Below are positions 39,427 to 49,983 of a stretch of 64,000 nucleotides of DNA, in pieces. A program made the position numbers and the translations under genes. The stretch's first letter is position 1, and every line of letters begins with the position of its first letter. Source of the DNA: Saprospiraceae bacterium (GTDB lineage Bacteria; Bacteroidota; Bacteroidia; Chitinophagales; Saprospiraceae); the NCBI GenBank assembly GCA_013001975.1, contig JABDKX010000140.1, positions 1 through 64,000 on the forward strand, given 5' to 3'. Under the pieces are notes generated by a model that worked only from the letters and a program-made list of their open reading frames with translations, was not told the origin of the DNA and did no database searches.

Positions 39427-40206
39427 ATGCTGCATTACACAACACATAAACACAAAACTTCGGAAGAATGGGTGACATTTATCCATGGTGCAGGTGGCAG
39501 CAGTTCTATTTGGTATAAGCAAATAAGAGAATTTAAAAAGCACTTTAATGTCTTGCTTGTTGATTTAAGAGGGCATGGAAAATCTAAAGCTCCAATTTAT
39601 CAAAAACTAAAACAATATAGTTTTAATGTTATTGGCAACGATATTATTGAAGTATTAGATCATTTAAAAATTAAGTCTACTCACTTTGTAGGCATTTCTT
39701 TAGGAACGATCATCATCAGAGAAATAACAGAAAGATTTCCTGAACGCTCTAAAAGCTTGATCATGGGTGGTGCTATAATGAAAATGAATTTGAGAGGTCA
39801 AATACTAATGAGATTGGGTGTCTTGCTCAAGTCTGTAATTCCATATCTATTGCTTTATAAATTATTCGCGTTTATTATAATGCCTAAAAGTAAGCACAAA
39901 GAATCAAGGTCATTATTTATTAATGAAGCTAAAAAGCTTTACCAAAAAGAATTTAAACGTTGGTTTACTTTGGTATCGCAAGTCAATCCTTTATTATCAC
40001 TATTTAGATTTAAAGATAGTGGCATTCCTACCTTATATGTTATGGGCTCAGAAGATTATATGTTTCTCCCCTCCATTTCAAAACTCGTAAAAGATCATTT
40101 GTCCTCTACCCTTCTTGTTATCCCAGATTGTGGTCATGTTGTTAATGTTGATGCGCCAAAAGTTTTTAATAAGGAAACAATCAGTTTCATTCAAAACTTA
40201 AAATAG
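39427..40206 (+). CDS. Alpha/beta hydrolase
   Basis: FIHGAGGSSSIWYKQ; DLRGHGKSKAP; FVGISLGTIIIRE nucleophile elbow; DCGHVVNVDAPKVF. Confidence 0.92.
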   Translation: MLHYTTHKHKTSEEWVTFIHGAGGSSSIWYKQIREFKKHFNVLLVDLRGHGKSKAPIYQKLKQYSFNVIGNDIIEVLDHLKIKSTHFVGISLGTIIIREITERFPERSKSLIMGGAIMKMNLRGQILMRLGVLLKSVIPYLLLYKLFAFIIMPKSKHKESRSLFINEAKKLYQKEFKRWFTLVSQVNPLLSLFRFKDSGIPTLYVMGSEDYMFLPSISKLVKDHLSSTLLVIPDCGHVVNVDAPKVFNKETISFIQNLK

Positions 40207-40243
40207 ATTACTTTTAAAGTTTAATTCAATATTTCTTAATCGA

Positions 40244-41719
40244 ATGAGTACATCAGCCATTTCAGCTGGCCACGAAGTCACCTTACAACTTGCCCAAGAA
40301 ATATTAAAAATGGGAGGCAATGCATTTGATGCAGCTATAACGGCACATCTGGCAATGTATATAACAGAACCTTGCATGGCTTCCGCGGGAGCTGGTGGAT
40401 TTGCGTTATGTCATACCCCCAATTCAAGAGTTCAAATGTTGGATTTCTTTACCCAAACACCATTGGAAAAGAGAAAAATTAAAGATCTCGACTTTTATCC
40501 GATCCAAGTAAACTTTGGTAACGAAAATGAGGAATTTCATGTTGGTGCAGCGTCTATGGCAACCCCAGGTTCGATAGCCGCCATTTTTGAACTTCACAGA
40601 AAATTGGGTTCATTGCCTATGGATGTTCTCATAGATCCTGTTTTAGATTTGGCCAAAAACGGTGTCATCTTAAATACTTTTCAAAAGATTGATTTGGACT
40701 TACTTGAGCCTATTTTTAAAAACGATCCGTCCGTTAGAAACATTTTTTTTAAAGAAGGTAAACTTTTAAATGAAGGTGATCTGTTATACTTTCCACATTT
40801 TGCAGATTTTTTAGAATTTTTGAAAAAAGAAAAAGACGAAGGATTTTATAAAGGTGAGATCGGTAAAAAAATCGCAGATTATGCGCAAGAACAAGGTGGT
40901 TTTTTACAACGAAAAGATTTTGAAAATTATAAAGCTTATTGGCGACCAACAATAACTGCAAAGCACTTTGGTCATGAAGTACATCTACCTAACGGTCCGT
41001 CTATAGGTGGCGCAATCATGTTCGTACTTTTGTCTAATTTCGAAAAATTTGATGGCAATTGGCTCAAGGCTATTTCTCAAACACTTCAAGAATGCAAAAG
41101 TATTTCTGGAATCGAATTCCAAATAAGAAACAGATACCCTTCAATGGCTTTTGATTTACACGGTAAAACTAACGCTACTAAAGGAACGTCCCATTTTAAC
41201 ATTATTGACAAATGGAATAATGCCATAAGTTTGACATGTTCTTTAGGAGAAGGTGCAGGATATTTTATTCCAGGCACTGATATGCAAATGAACAATATGC
41301 TGGGTGAATCCTTTCTTTTACCGAATGGCTTTCACAGCTGGGTTCCAAATACCAGATTAAATTCGATGATGACGCCAACAATGGTGTTAGATCAACAACA
41401 TCAAATAAAATATATAGGTGGTTCAGGCGGTGCTGGCAGAATCCCTTACATGATCGCACAAGTCTTAGAAAAAATATTTAACTTAAACTTTTCATTAGAT
41501 AATGCGACCGAAGCACCTAGAATATATGTTCACGACAGTACCGTACATTTTGAACAGGGCTTTAATATTGATAGAAAGATGTTAGATATGCACCACAATG
41601 AATGGAATGAAAAATCATTGTTTTTTGGCGGTGTCCATTCCATATTTATGGATGAAAGAATGAATAAAATTGCAAAGGGTGACTCGAGAAGATATGGTGT
41701 TGGTCACTCAATTAAATAA
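40244..41719 (+). CDS. ggt: Gamma-glutamyltransferase family protein
   Basis: GGNAFDAAITAHLAMYITEPCMASAGAGGFAL; GTSHFNIIDKWNNAISLTCSLGEGAG (Thr nucleophile region). Confidence 0.9.
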   Translation: MSTSAISAGHEVTLQLAQEILKMGGNAFDAAITAHLAMYITEPCMASAGAGGFALCHTPNSRVQMLDFFTQTPLEKRKIKDLDFYPIQVNFGNENEEFHVGAASMATPGSIAAIFELHRKLGSLPMDVLIDPVLDLAKNGVILNTFQKIDLDLLEPIFKNDPSVRNIFFKEGKLLNEGDLLYFPHFADFLEFLKKEKDEGFYKGEIGKKIADYAQEQGGFLQRKDFENYKAYWRPTITAKHFGHEVHLPNGPSIGGAIMFVLLSNFEKFDGNWLKAISQTLQECKSISGIEFQIRNRYPSMAFDLHGKTNATKGTSHFNIIDKWNNAISLTCSLGEGAGYFIPGTDMQMNNMLGESFLLPNGFHSWVPNTRLNSMMTPTMVLDQQHQIKYIGGSGGAGRIPYMIAQVLEKIFNLNFSLDNATEAPRIYVHDSTVHFEQGFNIDRKMLDMHHNEWNEKSLFFGGVHSIFMDERMNKIAKGDSRRYGVGHSIK

Positions 41720-41726
41720 AGATTAA

Positions 41727-42905
41727 ATGATTACTGGAATCTTTTATGCTTTAATAGGAATTGCAATCATAATCTTGATGCGATCTGTAACGACCTTTGT
41801 TCATGAAATGGGTCATGCTATTCCAGCACTTTTATTCACAAAAGACGATGTGATTGTGTGCCTTGGATCGTATGCAGATGTTTCAGGAAGCAAGGCTATA
41901 AAAATTGGTCGACTCATTATTTATTTTAGGCTGAATGTTTTTGGTTGGAAAATTGGTTTATGTAGTCACAAACCAATCAATAATTACCTCCATGAAATGA
42001 TCGTTATTTTGGGTGGACCATTTGCAAGCCTTTGCTTAGCAATCGTTACTTTGATTTTAGTTTTAGGAAATAATTTAAATGATGGATTAATGTCACTAGC
42101 GACTTTATTTATCTTATCAACTGGATTTGATTTCTTCACAAATATTATCCCAACAAATAATGCATTATATCTTTTTAATGGAAACATAACTTATAATGAT
42201 GGTCAACAATTTGTTAACCTTTGGCGAAAATCAAATTTACCTGAAGCTTTTTTTAAAGCTAAAGAAGCATTCAATAATGAAGACTATAAAACTGCAAAAG
42301 ATTTACTTGAATCGCTTATAGATCAGAATTATATTAAAGACAATATCAACAGATTATTGATCGACACATATATTAAGCTTGGGGAGTTCGATAACGCCAT
42401 CGATAACATGACTAAATATAGTTCTGAGAAAAAACTAAAAACTGAAGACAATGCAAAAATTGCTTATATTTTTTATGAATTAGGAGCCTATGAAAAAGCA
42501 TTAAATTATATTGACAATGCCATTCATTATGATTATAAAAATGCATTTCATTTGTATCAAAGAGGGCTGATAAAAGAAAAACTTGAAGATTATAATGGTG
42601 CTGTAATTGATTATCGAGCCGCTGCCACATACAATGAAGGATATGCTGATCCTTATGCCAGTATGGGTAGAGTTTATTTTGCGATGGGAGAAAAAGCAAC
42701 CGCGAAAGAATTTTTAGATATCGCCATTCAGTTAGATAACAATCAGCCTGATGCTCATTACTACCTTGGCAAATATTATGATGATAAAAATGAGACACAA
42801 TCTGCTTATGATCATTTCTTACAAGCTGAAAAACTAGGGTGTAAAGAACATGGCTTAGAATTTTATCTTGCTAACTTAGATTCAGATTTAAAAAACAAAT
42901 CATGA
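41727..42905 (+). CDS. M50-like site-2-protease membrane domain fused to TPR repeats
   Basis: TTFVHEMGHAIPALLF (HExGH) in a TM; NIIPTN…YNDG second motif; C-terminal TPR array. Confidence 0.75.
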   Translation: MITGIFYALIGIAIIILMRSVTTFVHEMGHAIPALLFTKDDVIVCLGSYADVSGSKAIKIGRLIIYFRLNVFGWKIGLCSHKPINNYLHEMIVILGGPFASLCLAIVTLILVLGNNLNDGLMSLATLFILSTGFDFFTNIIPTNNALYLFNGNITYNDGQQFVNLWRKSNLPEAFFKAKEAFNNEDYKTAKDLLESLIDQNYIKDNINRLLIDTYIKLGEFDNAIDNMTKYSSEKKLKTEDNAKIAYIFYELGAYEKALNYIDNAIHYDYKNAFHLYQRGLIKEKLEDYNGAVIDYRAAATYNEGYADPYASMGRVYFAMGEKATAKEFLDIAIQLDNNQPDAHYYLGKYYDDKNETQSAYDHFLQAEKLGCKEHGLEFYLANLDSDLKNKS

Positions 42906-43309
42906 GTGAAGCAGAAGAAGTTCTTGACAAACTTAAAATCATGGTTCTGGAAGGAAAAGAATCTCATGAGATTGACAAGGCGCTAACTTCATTTAGACTA
43001 AAAGAAGAAGACAGAAAAATAGTTTTTAAGCAAATTCAAGAATTTCAAGTTGATCAGCTTCTTGAAAAGCAACAAAATGAAAAAGCTTTTAATCTAAAAC
43101 TAATTGGATATCTGTTTTTAGGGGTTGGCATTTTAATTACTTTGATCAGTGCATCTTTTATGGAAGGCAAAATTCTTCTAGCTTATGGTCTTATTTTAAC
43201 TGGTGTCTGGATTATTTTAAAAAGACAGACCAAACCTTTTACAGGTCATGACGAGGAGAATGGTAAAAAGAAATCACTCTTTGAAAAAGGATTATTTAAA
43301 AAATTCTGA
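42902..43309 (+). CDS. Hypothetical small membrane protein
   Basis: 135 aa, two TMs; overlaps the upstream stop by 4 bp. Confidence 0.65.
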   Translation: MSEAEEVLDKLKIMVLEGKESHEIDKALTSFRLKEEDRKIVFKQIQEFQVDQLLEKQQNEKAFNLKLIGYLFLGVGILITLISASFMEGKILLAYGLILTGVWIILKRQTKPFTGHDEENGKKKSLFEKGLFKKF

Positions 43310-43839
43310 TGAACATTCAAATAAGACAGGAAATACAACAAGATATTCCTTTCGTACAACATGTGATTAGAGAAGCTTTCACAAATGAACCATTTAGTGA
43401 CCAAAGTGAACACTTGTTAGTTTCAAGGTTACGGAATTCAAAAGAATTTATTCCTAAACTATCATTGGTTGCTGTGGTCAATGATGATATAGTCGGACAT
43501 ATTCTTTTTTCAAAATTATCTGTCATTCAAAATGAAAATAAAATACACGAAGGTCTTGCTTTAGCACCGGTTTCTGTTTCTCCCGCCTATCAAAAAATGG
43601 GCGTAGGTACAGCGCTGATTAAAAAAGGTCATTCAATTGCCAGAAGCCTTGGATTCCCTTTTGTGATCTTGGTAGGACATGAACATTATTATTTAAAATT
43701 TGGATATAAACATCTGAAAGAAAATATTTCATTTCCTTTCGATGTACCCAGACAAAATTGCTTTGGTATTTCCTTCTTCAACGATGCTCTTACACATATT
43801 AGTGGCACTATTCAATATGATGAAGCCTTTCTTTTGTAA
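43309..43839 (+). CDS. GNAT N-acetyltransferase, YhbS-like
   Basis: LAPVSVSPAYQKMGVGTALIKKGHSIARSLGFPFVILVGHEHYYLKFGY. Confidence 0.92.
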   Translation: MNIQIRQEIQQDIPFVQHVIREAFTNEPFSDQSEHLLVSRLRNSKEFIPKLSLVAVVNDDIVGHILFSKLSVIQNENKIHEGLALAPVSVSPAYQKMGVGTALIKKGHSIARSLGFPFVILVGHEHYYLKFGYKHLKENISFPFDVPRQNCFGISFFNDALTHISGTIQYDEAFLL

Positions 43840-43928
43840 AGAGGCCATCATCAATGTTTCTAATCATCAACAATCACATACTTAGTTGTTAACAATATGA
43901 TTACGAGTAGATTTTATATTTTTGAGCT

Positions 43929-44930
43929 GTGGATTATAAAAAAATATTAGCCAACCTAAAAAAGAAAGATTACGCTCCAGTATATTTTCTTCAAGGCGAA
44001 GAATCTTACTTCATTGATCAAATTGTTGATTATATAGATAAAGAGATTTTAACTGAAGGGGAGAAATCATTTAATCAAGTGGTGCTTTATGGCAAAGAAA
44101 CTGACTTCAAACAAGTTGTTGATCAAGCCATGCAGTTTCCAATGATGGCTGCTTATCGGGTTGTCATAGTTAAAGAAGCCCAATCCATGTCAAGTTTGGA
44201 AAAATTATCAAGCTATATTGATAATCCTTCAACTCAAACAATTTTGGTTTTAGCCCATAAGCATAAAAAGTTCGATAAACGAAAAAAAGCATTCTGGGCA
44301 GCACTTAAAAAGAATGCTGTAGTTCTCGAAACTAAAAAACTGTATGACAACCAAGTTCCGGCTCACATCATAGCCAAGTCTAAAGAAAACAACTTAAGGA
44401 TTGATAATAAAACTGCTTTCATTCTTTCTGAACACTTAGGCAATGATCTGAGTAAAATTGCAAACGAAATTGAAAAATTAGCACTTAACATTCCAGCAGG
44501 TTCAACCATTGACTTGAACCACATTCAACAATTTGTTGGGATAAGTAAAGACTATAATGTTTTTGAATTGCAAAAAGCTATCGGAGCAAAAAATAAAAAG
44601 AAGGCTTATGCCATAGTAAAATACTTTGCTCAAAACAGTAAAGCAAACCCGATTCAAAGAAATATCGGTAGTTTTTACAATTACTTCAGCACGCTTTTTT
44701 TATCCAAGAAATTCGAAAAAGCAGATGATCGCACTTTTGCATCCAAGGTTAGAGTCAACCCTTACTTTGCTAAAGACTATAAAGCTGCAGCATCCAATTA
44801 TACCTTACCACAAATAAAAAGGGCATTCAAACTTATTCATGCGATGGATAAAGCATCAAAAGGTGTTGAAACAAGACGCTCAAATGAAATGGGTATTTAC
44901 CAAGAATTCCTGTTCAAACTATTTGCGTAA
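43929..44930 (+). CDS. holA: DNA polymerase III subunit delta
   Basis: GTG start; APVYFLQGEESYFIDQIVDYI; LGNDLSKIANEIEKLAL; overall HolA architecture. Confidence 0.92.
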   Translation: MDYKKILANLKKKDYAPVYFLQGEESYFIDQIVDYIDKEILTEGEKSFNQVVLYGKETDFKQVVDQAMQFPMMAAYRVVIVKEAQSMSSLEKLSSYIDNPSTQTILVLAHKHKKFDKRKKAFWAALKKNAVVLETKKLYDNQVPAHIIAKSKENNLRIDNKTAFILSEHLGNDLSKIANEIEKLALNIPAGSTIDLNHIQQFVGISKDYNVFELQKAIGAKNKKKAYAIVKYFAQNSKANPIQRNIGSFYNYFSTLFLSKKFEKADDRTFASKVRVNPYFAKDYKAAASNYTLPQIKRAFKLIHAMDKASKGVETRRSNEMGIYQEFLFKLFA

Positions 44931-45335
44931 ACCGAATTTCGTACCAAAATAAACAGCTATTATTATAGAAATCGGTGCCGCAATAAGCATCCAACCTGGC
45001 GTAGGTACTGTTGCAATAAAGCTTATGGATGCTATAAAAAACATACCACCAACCAAGAGCCCCATATATAAATTGTATTTATCAGCAATCTTTGTTGTCA
45101 CAAAAGATGCAAATAAAGCTGTCAATGCTTGTGCTAAGAGTATATAAATGAAAAACTTATCTGGTAAAGACCTAAAATAGCGCGTTAATGCTTCTTTATC
45201 ATGAGCATTTATCTCAAATTCGGGAGGAAATTGAAGAGCAATCTGTCTTTGGATCAAAATATAAAGTGCAAAACCAACTAAAAATCCACAAATTACAGCT
45301 CCAATACGTCTTAACATCAGTTCAAATTTTAGCAA
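44919..45335 (-). CDS. Hypothetical membrane protein (four TMs)
   Basis: 138 aa with several hydrophobic helices; tail-to-tail overlap with holA. Confidence 0.65.
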   Translation of the reverse strand: MLKFELMLRRIGAVICGFLVGFALYILIQRQIALQFPPEFEINAHDKEALTRYFRSLPDKFFIYILLAQALTALFASFVTTKIADKYNLYMGLLVGGMFFIASISFIATVPTPGWMLIAAPISIIIAVYFGTKFGLRK

Positions 45336-45427
45336 ATATGTTTAATTAGCTACTTTCATATCTAATTATTGACAATTTTAACATATAGAACGATATTTCA
45401 ACCAATACGAATGAATACTATTCGTTA

Positions 45428-45435
45428 TAATTTTG
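45428..45435 (+). promoter_or_regulatory. Candidate Bacteroidota -7 promoter element (TAATTTTG)
   Basis: Matches TAnnTTTG ~55 bp upstream of the PorV/PorQ-like CDS. Confidence 0.35.
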
Positions 45436-45489
45436 TCTTAATAGTGTAGTGTTATAACTACACATATATTATATATTAATATAAGCAAA

Positions 45490-46584
45490 ATGAAAACCAT
45501 CCGATCTAATAAATTTAGTTTAATTCTTGCCGCTTTTATGGCGCTACCATTCTTTACAAATGGACAATCTGATGTCAAATTTGTAAATGAATTTTTAAAT
45601 ATTGGCGTCGGTGCCAGGGCACATGGCATGTTTGGAAGTGTAACTGCAACAACCAATGACATTACCTCAGCATATTGGAATCCAGCAGGATTATCTCAAG
45701 TCAATGAAGAGGCTCAATTTTCAGCGATGCATGCCTCTTGGTTTGGTGGGATAGCGAATTATGATTATTTAGGATATGGTAAACTTTTCTCAGAAAAAAA
45801 TCAAAGCTTTGGATCTATTACCTTAATAAGAATGGGTATTGATAATATTCCAAACACCTTAAATTTAATAGGTCCTGATGGTACAATCAATTACGATAAT
45901 GTGTTAGAGTTTTCGGCCGCTGATTATGCCTTGTTTTTATCTTACGGTCAAAACTTAGGGACCAGCGGACTATCCATAGGTGGTTCTGCAAAAGTAATTT
46001 CACGATCAATAGGTAGTTTCGGTTCAGCTTTAGGTTTTGGTTTTGACTTTGGCCTCATGTATAAAAAAGGAAGGTTCGAATTTGGTTTGATGGGACGAGA
46101 CATTACAACGACGCTTAACAATTGGAGTTTTACATTTACACCTGAAGAACAACTTGTATTTGAAAGAACTGGCAATGAAATTCCTATATCATCTACAGAG
46201 TTGGCTTTACCAAAAATAATATTAGGAGGAGCCTATCGTTTAGGCAATAGTGAAAACATTTCATACTTGATAGAAGCAGATGTAAGACTTTCAACTGACG
46301 GAACAGAATCAGGGATTTTTAGTGGAGACAAAATTGCTGTCGATCCAAGTATTGGTTTTGAACTCGGGTATAATCAAAGACTTTTTATCAGAGTAGGTGT
46401 AGGCAATTTACAAAGAACAATTAATGAAACAAGTACAACAGAACGCAGTCTGGAATTCCAACCCAATATTGGGCTTGGTTTGAAATTAGGGAAGGCACAT
46501 ATCGATTATGCTCTTACCAATATTGGAAGTGTTTCTGGTGTTTTAGTTTCTCATATTTTTAGTTTAAAAATAGATTTTAATTAA
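45490..46584 (+). CDS. PorV/PorQ-family protein (T9SS-associated outer membrane barrel)
   Basis: FVNEFLNIGVGARAHGMFGSVTATTNDITSAYWNPAGLSQV. Confidence 0.88.
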   Translation: MKTIRSNKFSLILAAFMALPFFTNGQSDVKFVNEFLNIGVGARAHGMFGSVTATTNDITSAYWNPAGLSQVNEEAQFSAMHASWFGGIANYDYLGYGKLFSEKNQSFGSITLIRMGIDNIPNTLNLIGPDGTINYDNVLEFSAADYALFLSYGQNLGTSGLSIGGSAKVISRSIGSFGSALGFGFDFGLMYKKGRFEFGLMGRDITTTLNNWSFTFTPEEQLVFERTGNEIPISSTELALPKIILGGAYRLGNSENISYLIEADVRLSTDGTESGIFSGDKIAVDPSIGFELGYNQRLFIRVGVGNLQRTINETSTTERSLEFQPNIGLGLKLGKAHIDYALTNIGSVSGVLVSHIFSLKIDFN

Positions 46585-46703
46585 TCAATTTTTTCATTAT
46601 TAATAAAAGGCTTAAACGCAAATTCTATTCCTTATAGATATTGATAAAATAAAAATTAACTATTAAGATCAATTCCACTAACTTTAGTCTTTAATTTTAT
46701 TCA

Positions 46704-47990
46704 ATGTTAAACATACCAGACAGTCCGCATCCAAGAATCGTTATTATTGGAGCTGGATTTGCAGGCTTTAATTTGGCAAAAAAACTGCGCAAGAAAGACT
46801 TCCAGGTTGTCTTGATAGATAAATTCAATTATCATCAATTTCAACCATTGTTTTATCAAGTTGCAATGGCTGGTTTGGAACCTACTTCAATTATTTTTCC
46901 ATTAAGAAAAGCATTTCAAGGGAGTCCCAATGTTCATATCAGGATTGCTAAAGTCACAAAAATTAAAGACGAAGAAAAACGAATAGATACGACTTTAGGA
47001 GAAATATATTACGACCAATTAATTATCGCAACAGGAGCAACAACTAATTATTTTGGAAACGAAGATTTTAAAAAATTTACTTCACCGCTGAAGTCGCTTT
47101 CTGAAGCATTAGCATTAAGAAATGAAATACTTTCAGATTTCGAACAAGCTTTAATGACGCCAGAATATGAAGAGCGTCAAGGATTTATAGACATTGTTAT
47201 AGTTGGTGGCGGTCCAACTGGTGTTGAACTGGCTGGTTCATTAGCAGAAATGCGTAAGTACATATTACCTAAAGATTATCCAGAGTTAGACGAAAAAGAA
47301 GTTGATATTTATTTGTTTCAAGGTGGGAGTCGATTGTTAATGGGTATGTCAGATCATGCTGGAAAAAAGGCCCTAAGTTTTTTGAGAAAATTAGGCGTTA
47401 AAGTAGAATTAAATAAACGGGTAACTGGTTTTGATGGTACTTTTGTTACTACAAAAGACGGGCAAAAAATAAGAGCTCATAAAGTTATTTGGGCAGCAGG
47501 CATTAAGGGAAATTGCTTGGATGGATTATCAAACTGTGAAATTGCACGAGGCAACAGATATCTTGTTGACGAGCAACATAAACTTAAAGATTTTAAGGAC
47601 ATTTTTGCTTTAGGAGATATTGCCTATATGAAAACAGAAAAATATCCAAACGGTCATCCTCAAGTAGCACAAGTAGCTATTCAACAATCCAATAACTTGG
47701 CGAAAAATTTAATAAAAAATAAATCCAATGCTTTTGTTTATAAGGATCTTGGATCAATGGCGACAATAGGAAGGAACAAGGCCGTTTGCGATTTACCCAG
47801 AATGAAATTCTCTGGTTTTTTTGCTTGGCTTTTATGGCTATTTGTCCATCTTATGTCCTTGATTGGCTTTAAAAACAAAATATTTGTAATGCTGAATTGG
47901 ATGTGGAATTACATGACTTATGACCAATCATTACGCGTCATTATCAATACCAAGGAAAAACCAAATAGCACAAGAATTCAAAAAACTTAA
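46704..47990 (+). CDS. ndh: Type II NADH:quinone oxidoreductase / NAD(P)-FAD oxidoreductase
   Basis: VIIGAGFAGFNLAKKL; NYHQFQPLFYQVAMAGLEP; VGGGPTGVELAGSLAEM; IFALGDIA. Confidence 0.93.
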   Translation: MLNIPDSPHPRIVIIGAGFAGFNLAKKLRKKDFQVVLIDKFNYHQFQPLFYQVAMAGLEPTSIIFPLRKAFQGSPNVHIRIAKVTKIKDEEKRIDTTLGEIYYDQLIIATGATTNYFGNEDFKKFTSPLKSLSEALALRNEILSDFEQALMTPEYEERQGFIDIVIVGGGPTGVELAGSLAEMRKYILPKDYPELDEKEVDIYLFQGGSRLLMGMSDHAGKKALSFLRKLGVKVELNKRVTGFDGTFVTTKDGQKIRAHKVIWAAGIKGNCLDGLSNCEIARGNRYLVDEQHKLKDFKDIFALGDIAYMKTEKYPNGHPQVAQVAIQQSNNLAKNLIKNKSNAFVYKDLGSMATIGRNKAVCDLPRMKFSGFFAWLLWLFVHLMSLIGFKNKIFVMLNWMWNYMTYDQSLRVIINTKEKPNSTRIQKT

Positions 47991-49754
47991 TTAGTGGATA
48001 CTTAATGGCAATCTTGCCATTGGCTCTTTATAATTTAAATATGGTTTTAATTCTTTAACCCTGTCCATTATTTGAGATTCAATAGTTGGCATTCTTACTT
48101 GTGCTTCAGCATCGCTTGATTGAGCCAAATCCGCAATTAATTGCTCCCACACATCTTTTTTAATGATTGGATAATTGACAATTTTATAGTCATCGCCTAA
48201 TTCTGCTTTTTCAATTGCAATGTCAATGGCTTTATCCAGTCCGCCTAACTCATCTACCAATCCCTTATCAACAGCTCGTTGTCCAGTCCACACACGACCT
48301 TGAGCAACTTCATGAACTTCTTCTATTGTCATATTTCTACCTTGAGCAACTCTAGACAAAAACTTTTGATAAAGATTATCTGTCCAGTTTTGCAAGGTTT
48401 CTTTTTCTTCTTCATTAAAATCATAAAATGGGGTCAAAGAGATGGCATGCGGACTCGTTTTTATTGTATCAAAATGAATTCCCATTTTATCTTCAAAAAG
48501 TTTAGTTACGTTAGGTAACATGGAAAACACGCCAATTGATCCAGTTAATGTCTTAGGATGAGAAACTATTACATCGGCACCCGCTGCTATATAATAACCT
48601 CCAGAAGCTGCATAATCACCAAATGATGCGATTACAGGAATGCCTTTCGATTTCAACTCTTCCATTTCTCTCCAAATCACGTCTGATGAAAAAGCACTTC
48701 CCCCTGGTGAGTTGACTCTTAAAACAACAGCTTTAACTTTTTTATCTTTTCGGATTTTGTCGAAAATTTCGTGATATTTCACTTCACTAACAACGCCTCT
48801 TTGATTGGCATCATATAAGATATCTCCTTCCGCGTATATTACTGCAATTCTATTTTTTGATGTTTTCTTTTTTATAAATGTCTTTGATTCATATTCTGCT
48901 AAGTCAATATAATTGATTTCTTTACCTTCAGATATTTCTAATTGATTTCTGATCATATCTTCCACTTCATACCAATATGCTTTTTTATCAATGAGGCCTA
49001 AGTCAATGGCTGCGTCTATATTTTCAAAATTGAAATCATTGATGAATGCTTTTAAATCGGCAAGAGAAATATTTCTTGATTCACTCACTTCTTTTAAAAA
49101 CAAATTATAATTATCTGTTAGAAATTCTCTTGTTTGAACTCTGTTAGAAGGACTCATATCATTTCTTCTAAATGGTTCTGTGGCACTTTTAAAGTTGCCT
49201 GCGTAAAACACATTCATTTTCACTCCTATTCGGTCCAGCATATCTTTGAAAAATGGTATCATCGCAGCGTAGCCTTTTATTTCTAACATGCCATTCGGAT
49301 TTACAAAAATACTGTCTGATGGTGTTGACATCAAATAAGTAGCATTACTCAAAAAGTCTGCATAAGTGTAAATAAATTTATCAGTCGAGTCTTTGAAGTT
49401 TTGAAGGGCTTCCTTTATGATGGCATGCTTCACCATCCCTCCCTGTGTTTGCAGACCAGGCTTATAAACTATGCCTACGATATTATTATCATTTTGAGCT
49501 TTCTTGATTAAGTCTTTAATGTGGTGTACGCCAATCGCTGATTGAGGCTCAAAATCGAATTGTGTCTTTTGAACATTATCGGTTTTTTCAGGCATCAAAT
49601 CATTGAACTGTAGCATTAAGACTGATTTGCTTTTAACTTGGGTATCCTTTGAAGAGAAGCTTGAACCTATGATCATGAATATAAAAATCAATGCACCAAT
49701 AGCCAAAAGAGTGCCTAAACAAGAAGCAAATAAAAATTTAAAAAATTGTTTCAT
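47991..49754 (-). CDS. sppA: Signal peptide peptidase SppA, 67K type
   Basis: VVLRVNSPGGSAFSSDVIWREM; PVIASFGDYAASGGYYIAAGADVIVSHPKTLTGSIGVF. Confidence 0.95.
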   Translation of the reverse strand: MKQFFKFLFASCLGTLLAIGALIFIFMIIGSSFSSKDTQVKSKSVLMLQFNDLMPEKTDNVQKTQFDFEPQSAIGVHHIKDLIKKAQNDNNIVGIVYKPGLQTQGGMVKHAIIKEALQNFKDSTDKFIYTYADFLSNATYLMSTPSDSIFVNPNGMLEIKGYAAMIPFFKDMLDRIGVKMNVFYAGNFKSATEPFRRNDMSPSNRVQTREFLTDNYNLFLKEVSESRNISLADLKAFINDFNFENIDAAIDLGLIDKKAYWYEVEDMIRNQLEISEGKEINYIDLAEYESKTFIKKKTSKNRIAVIYAEGDILYDANQRGVVSEVKYHEIFDKIRKDKKVKAVVLRVNSPGGSAFSSDVIWREMEELKSKGIPVIASFGDYAASGGYYIAAGADVIVSHPKTLTGSIGVFSMLPNVTKLFEDKMGIHFDTIKTSPHAISLTPFYDFNEEEKETLQNWTDNLYQKFLSRVAQGRNMTIEEVHEVAQGRVWTGQRAVDKGLVDELGGLDKAIDIAIEKAELGDDYKIVNYPIIKKDVWEQLIADLAQSSDAEAQVRMPTIESQIMDRVKELKPYLNYKEPMARLPLSIH

Positions 49755-49943
49755 AATAACATCTTAATGATAGTAAAACCCAGATATCGGGTTGATAACT
49801 TTTCCAATTTGTAAAAAAGCCTCGAAAATAAGTGAATTTACCTTGATTTCCCCTTTTGACTGCAAGTTATAGATAAACGTTAAAATGCAGTCGACATAAA
49901 GACATCACATATTATAGTTTTCTTTAATTTGAAAAGGAATTGC

Positions 49944-49963
49944 TACCTTTGTAACGTTACAAA
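49944..49963 (+). promoter_or_regulatory. Candidate promoter -7 element TACCTTTG overlapping the perfect palindrome TTTGTAACGTTACAAA
   Basis: TAnnTTTG at 49944-49951; 16-bp palindrome at 49948-49963, 20 bp before the adhesin start. Confidence 0.5.
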
Positions 49964-49983
49964 CCAAGTTATATCGCAACATC

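Noticed and set aside
42412-42798. 128-aa minus-strand ORF antisense to the M50-TPR gene
   Set aside because: His/Leu/Tyr-rich composition is an antisense artefact of TPR coding sequence; no start context or recognisable domain.
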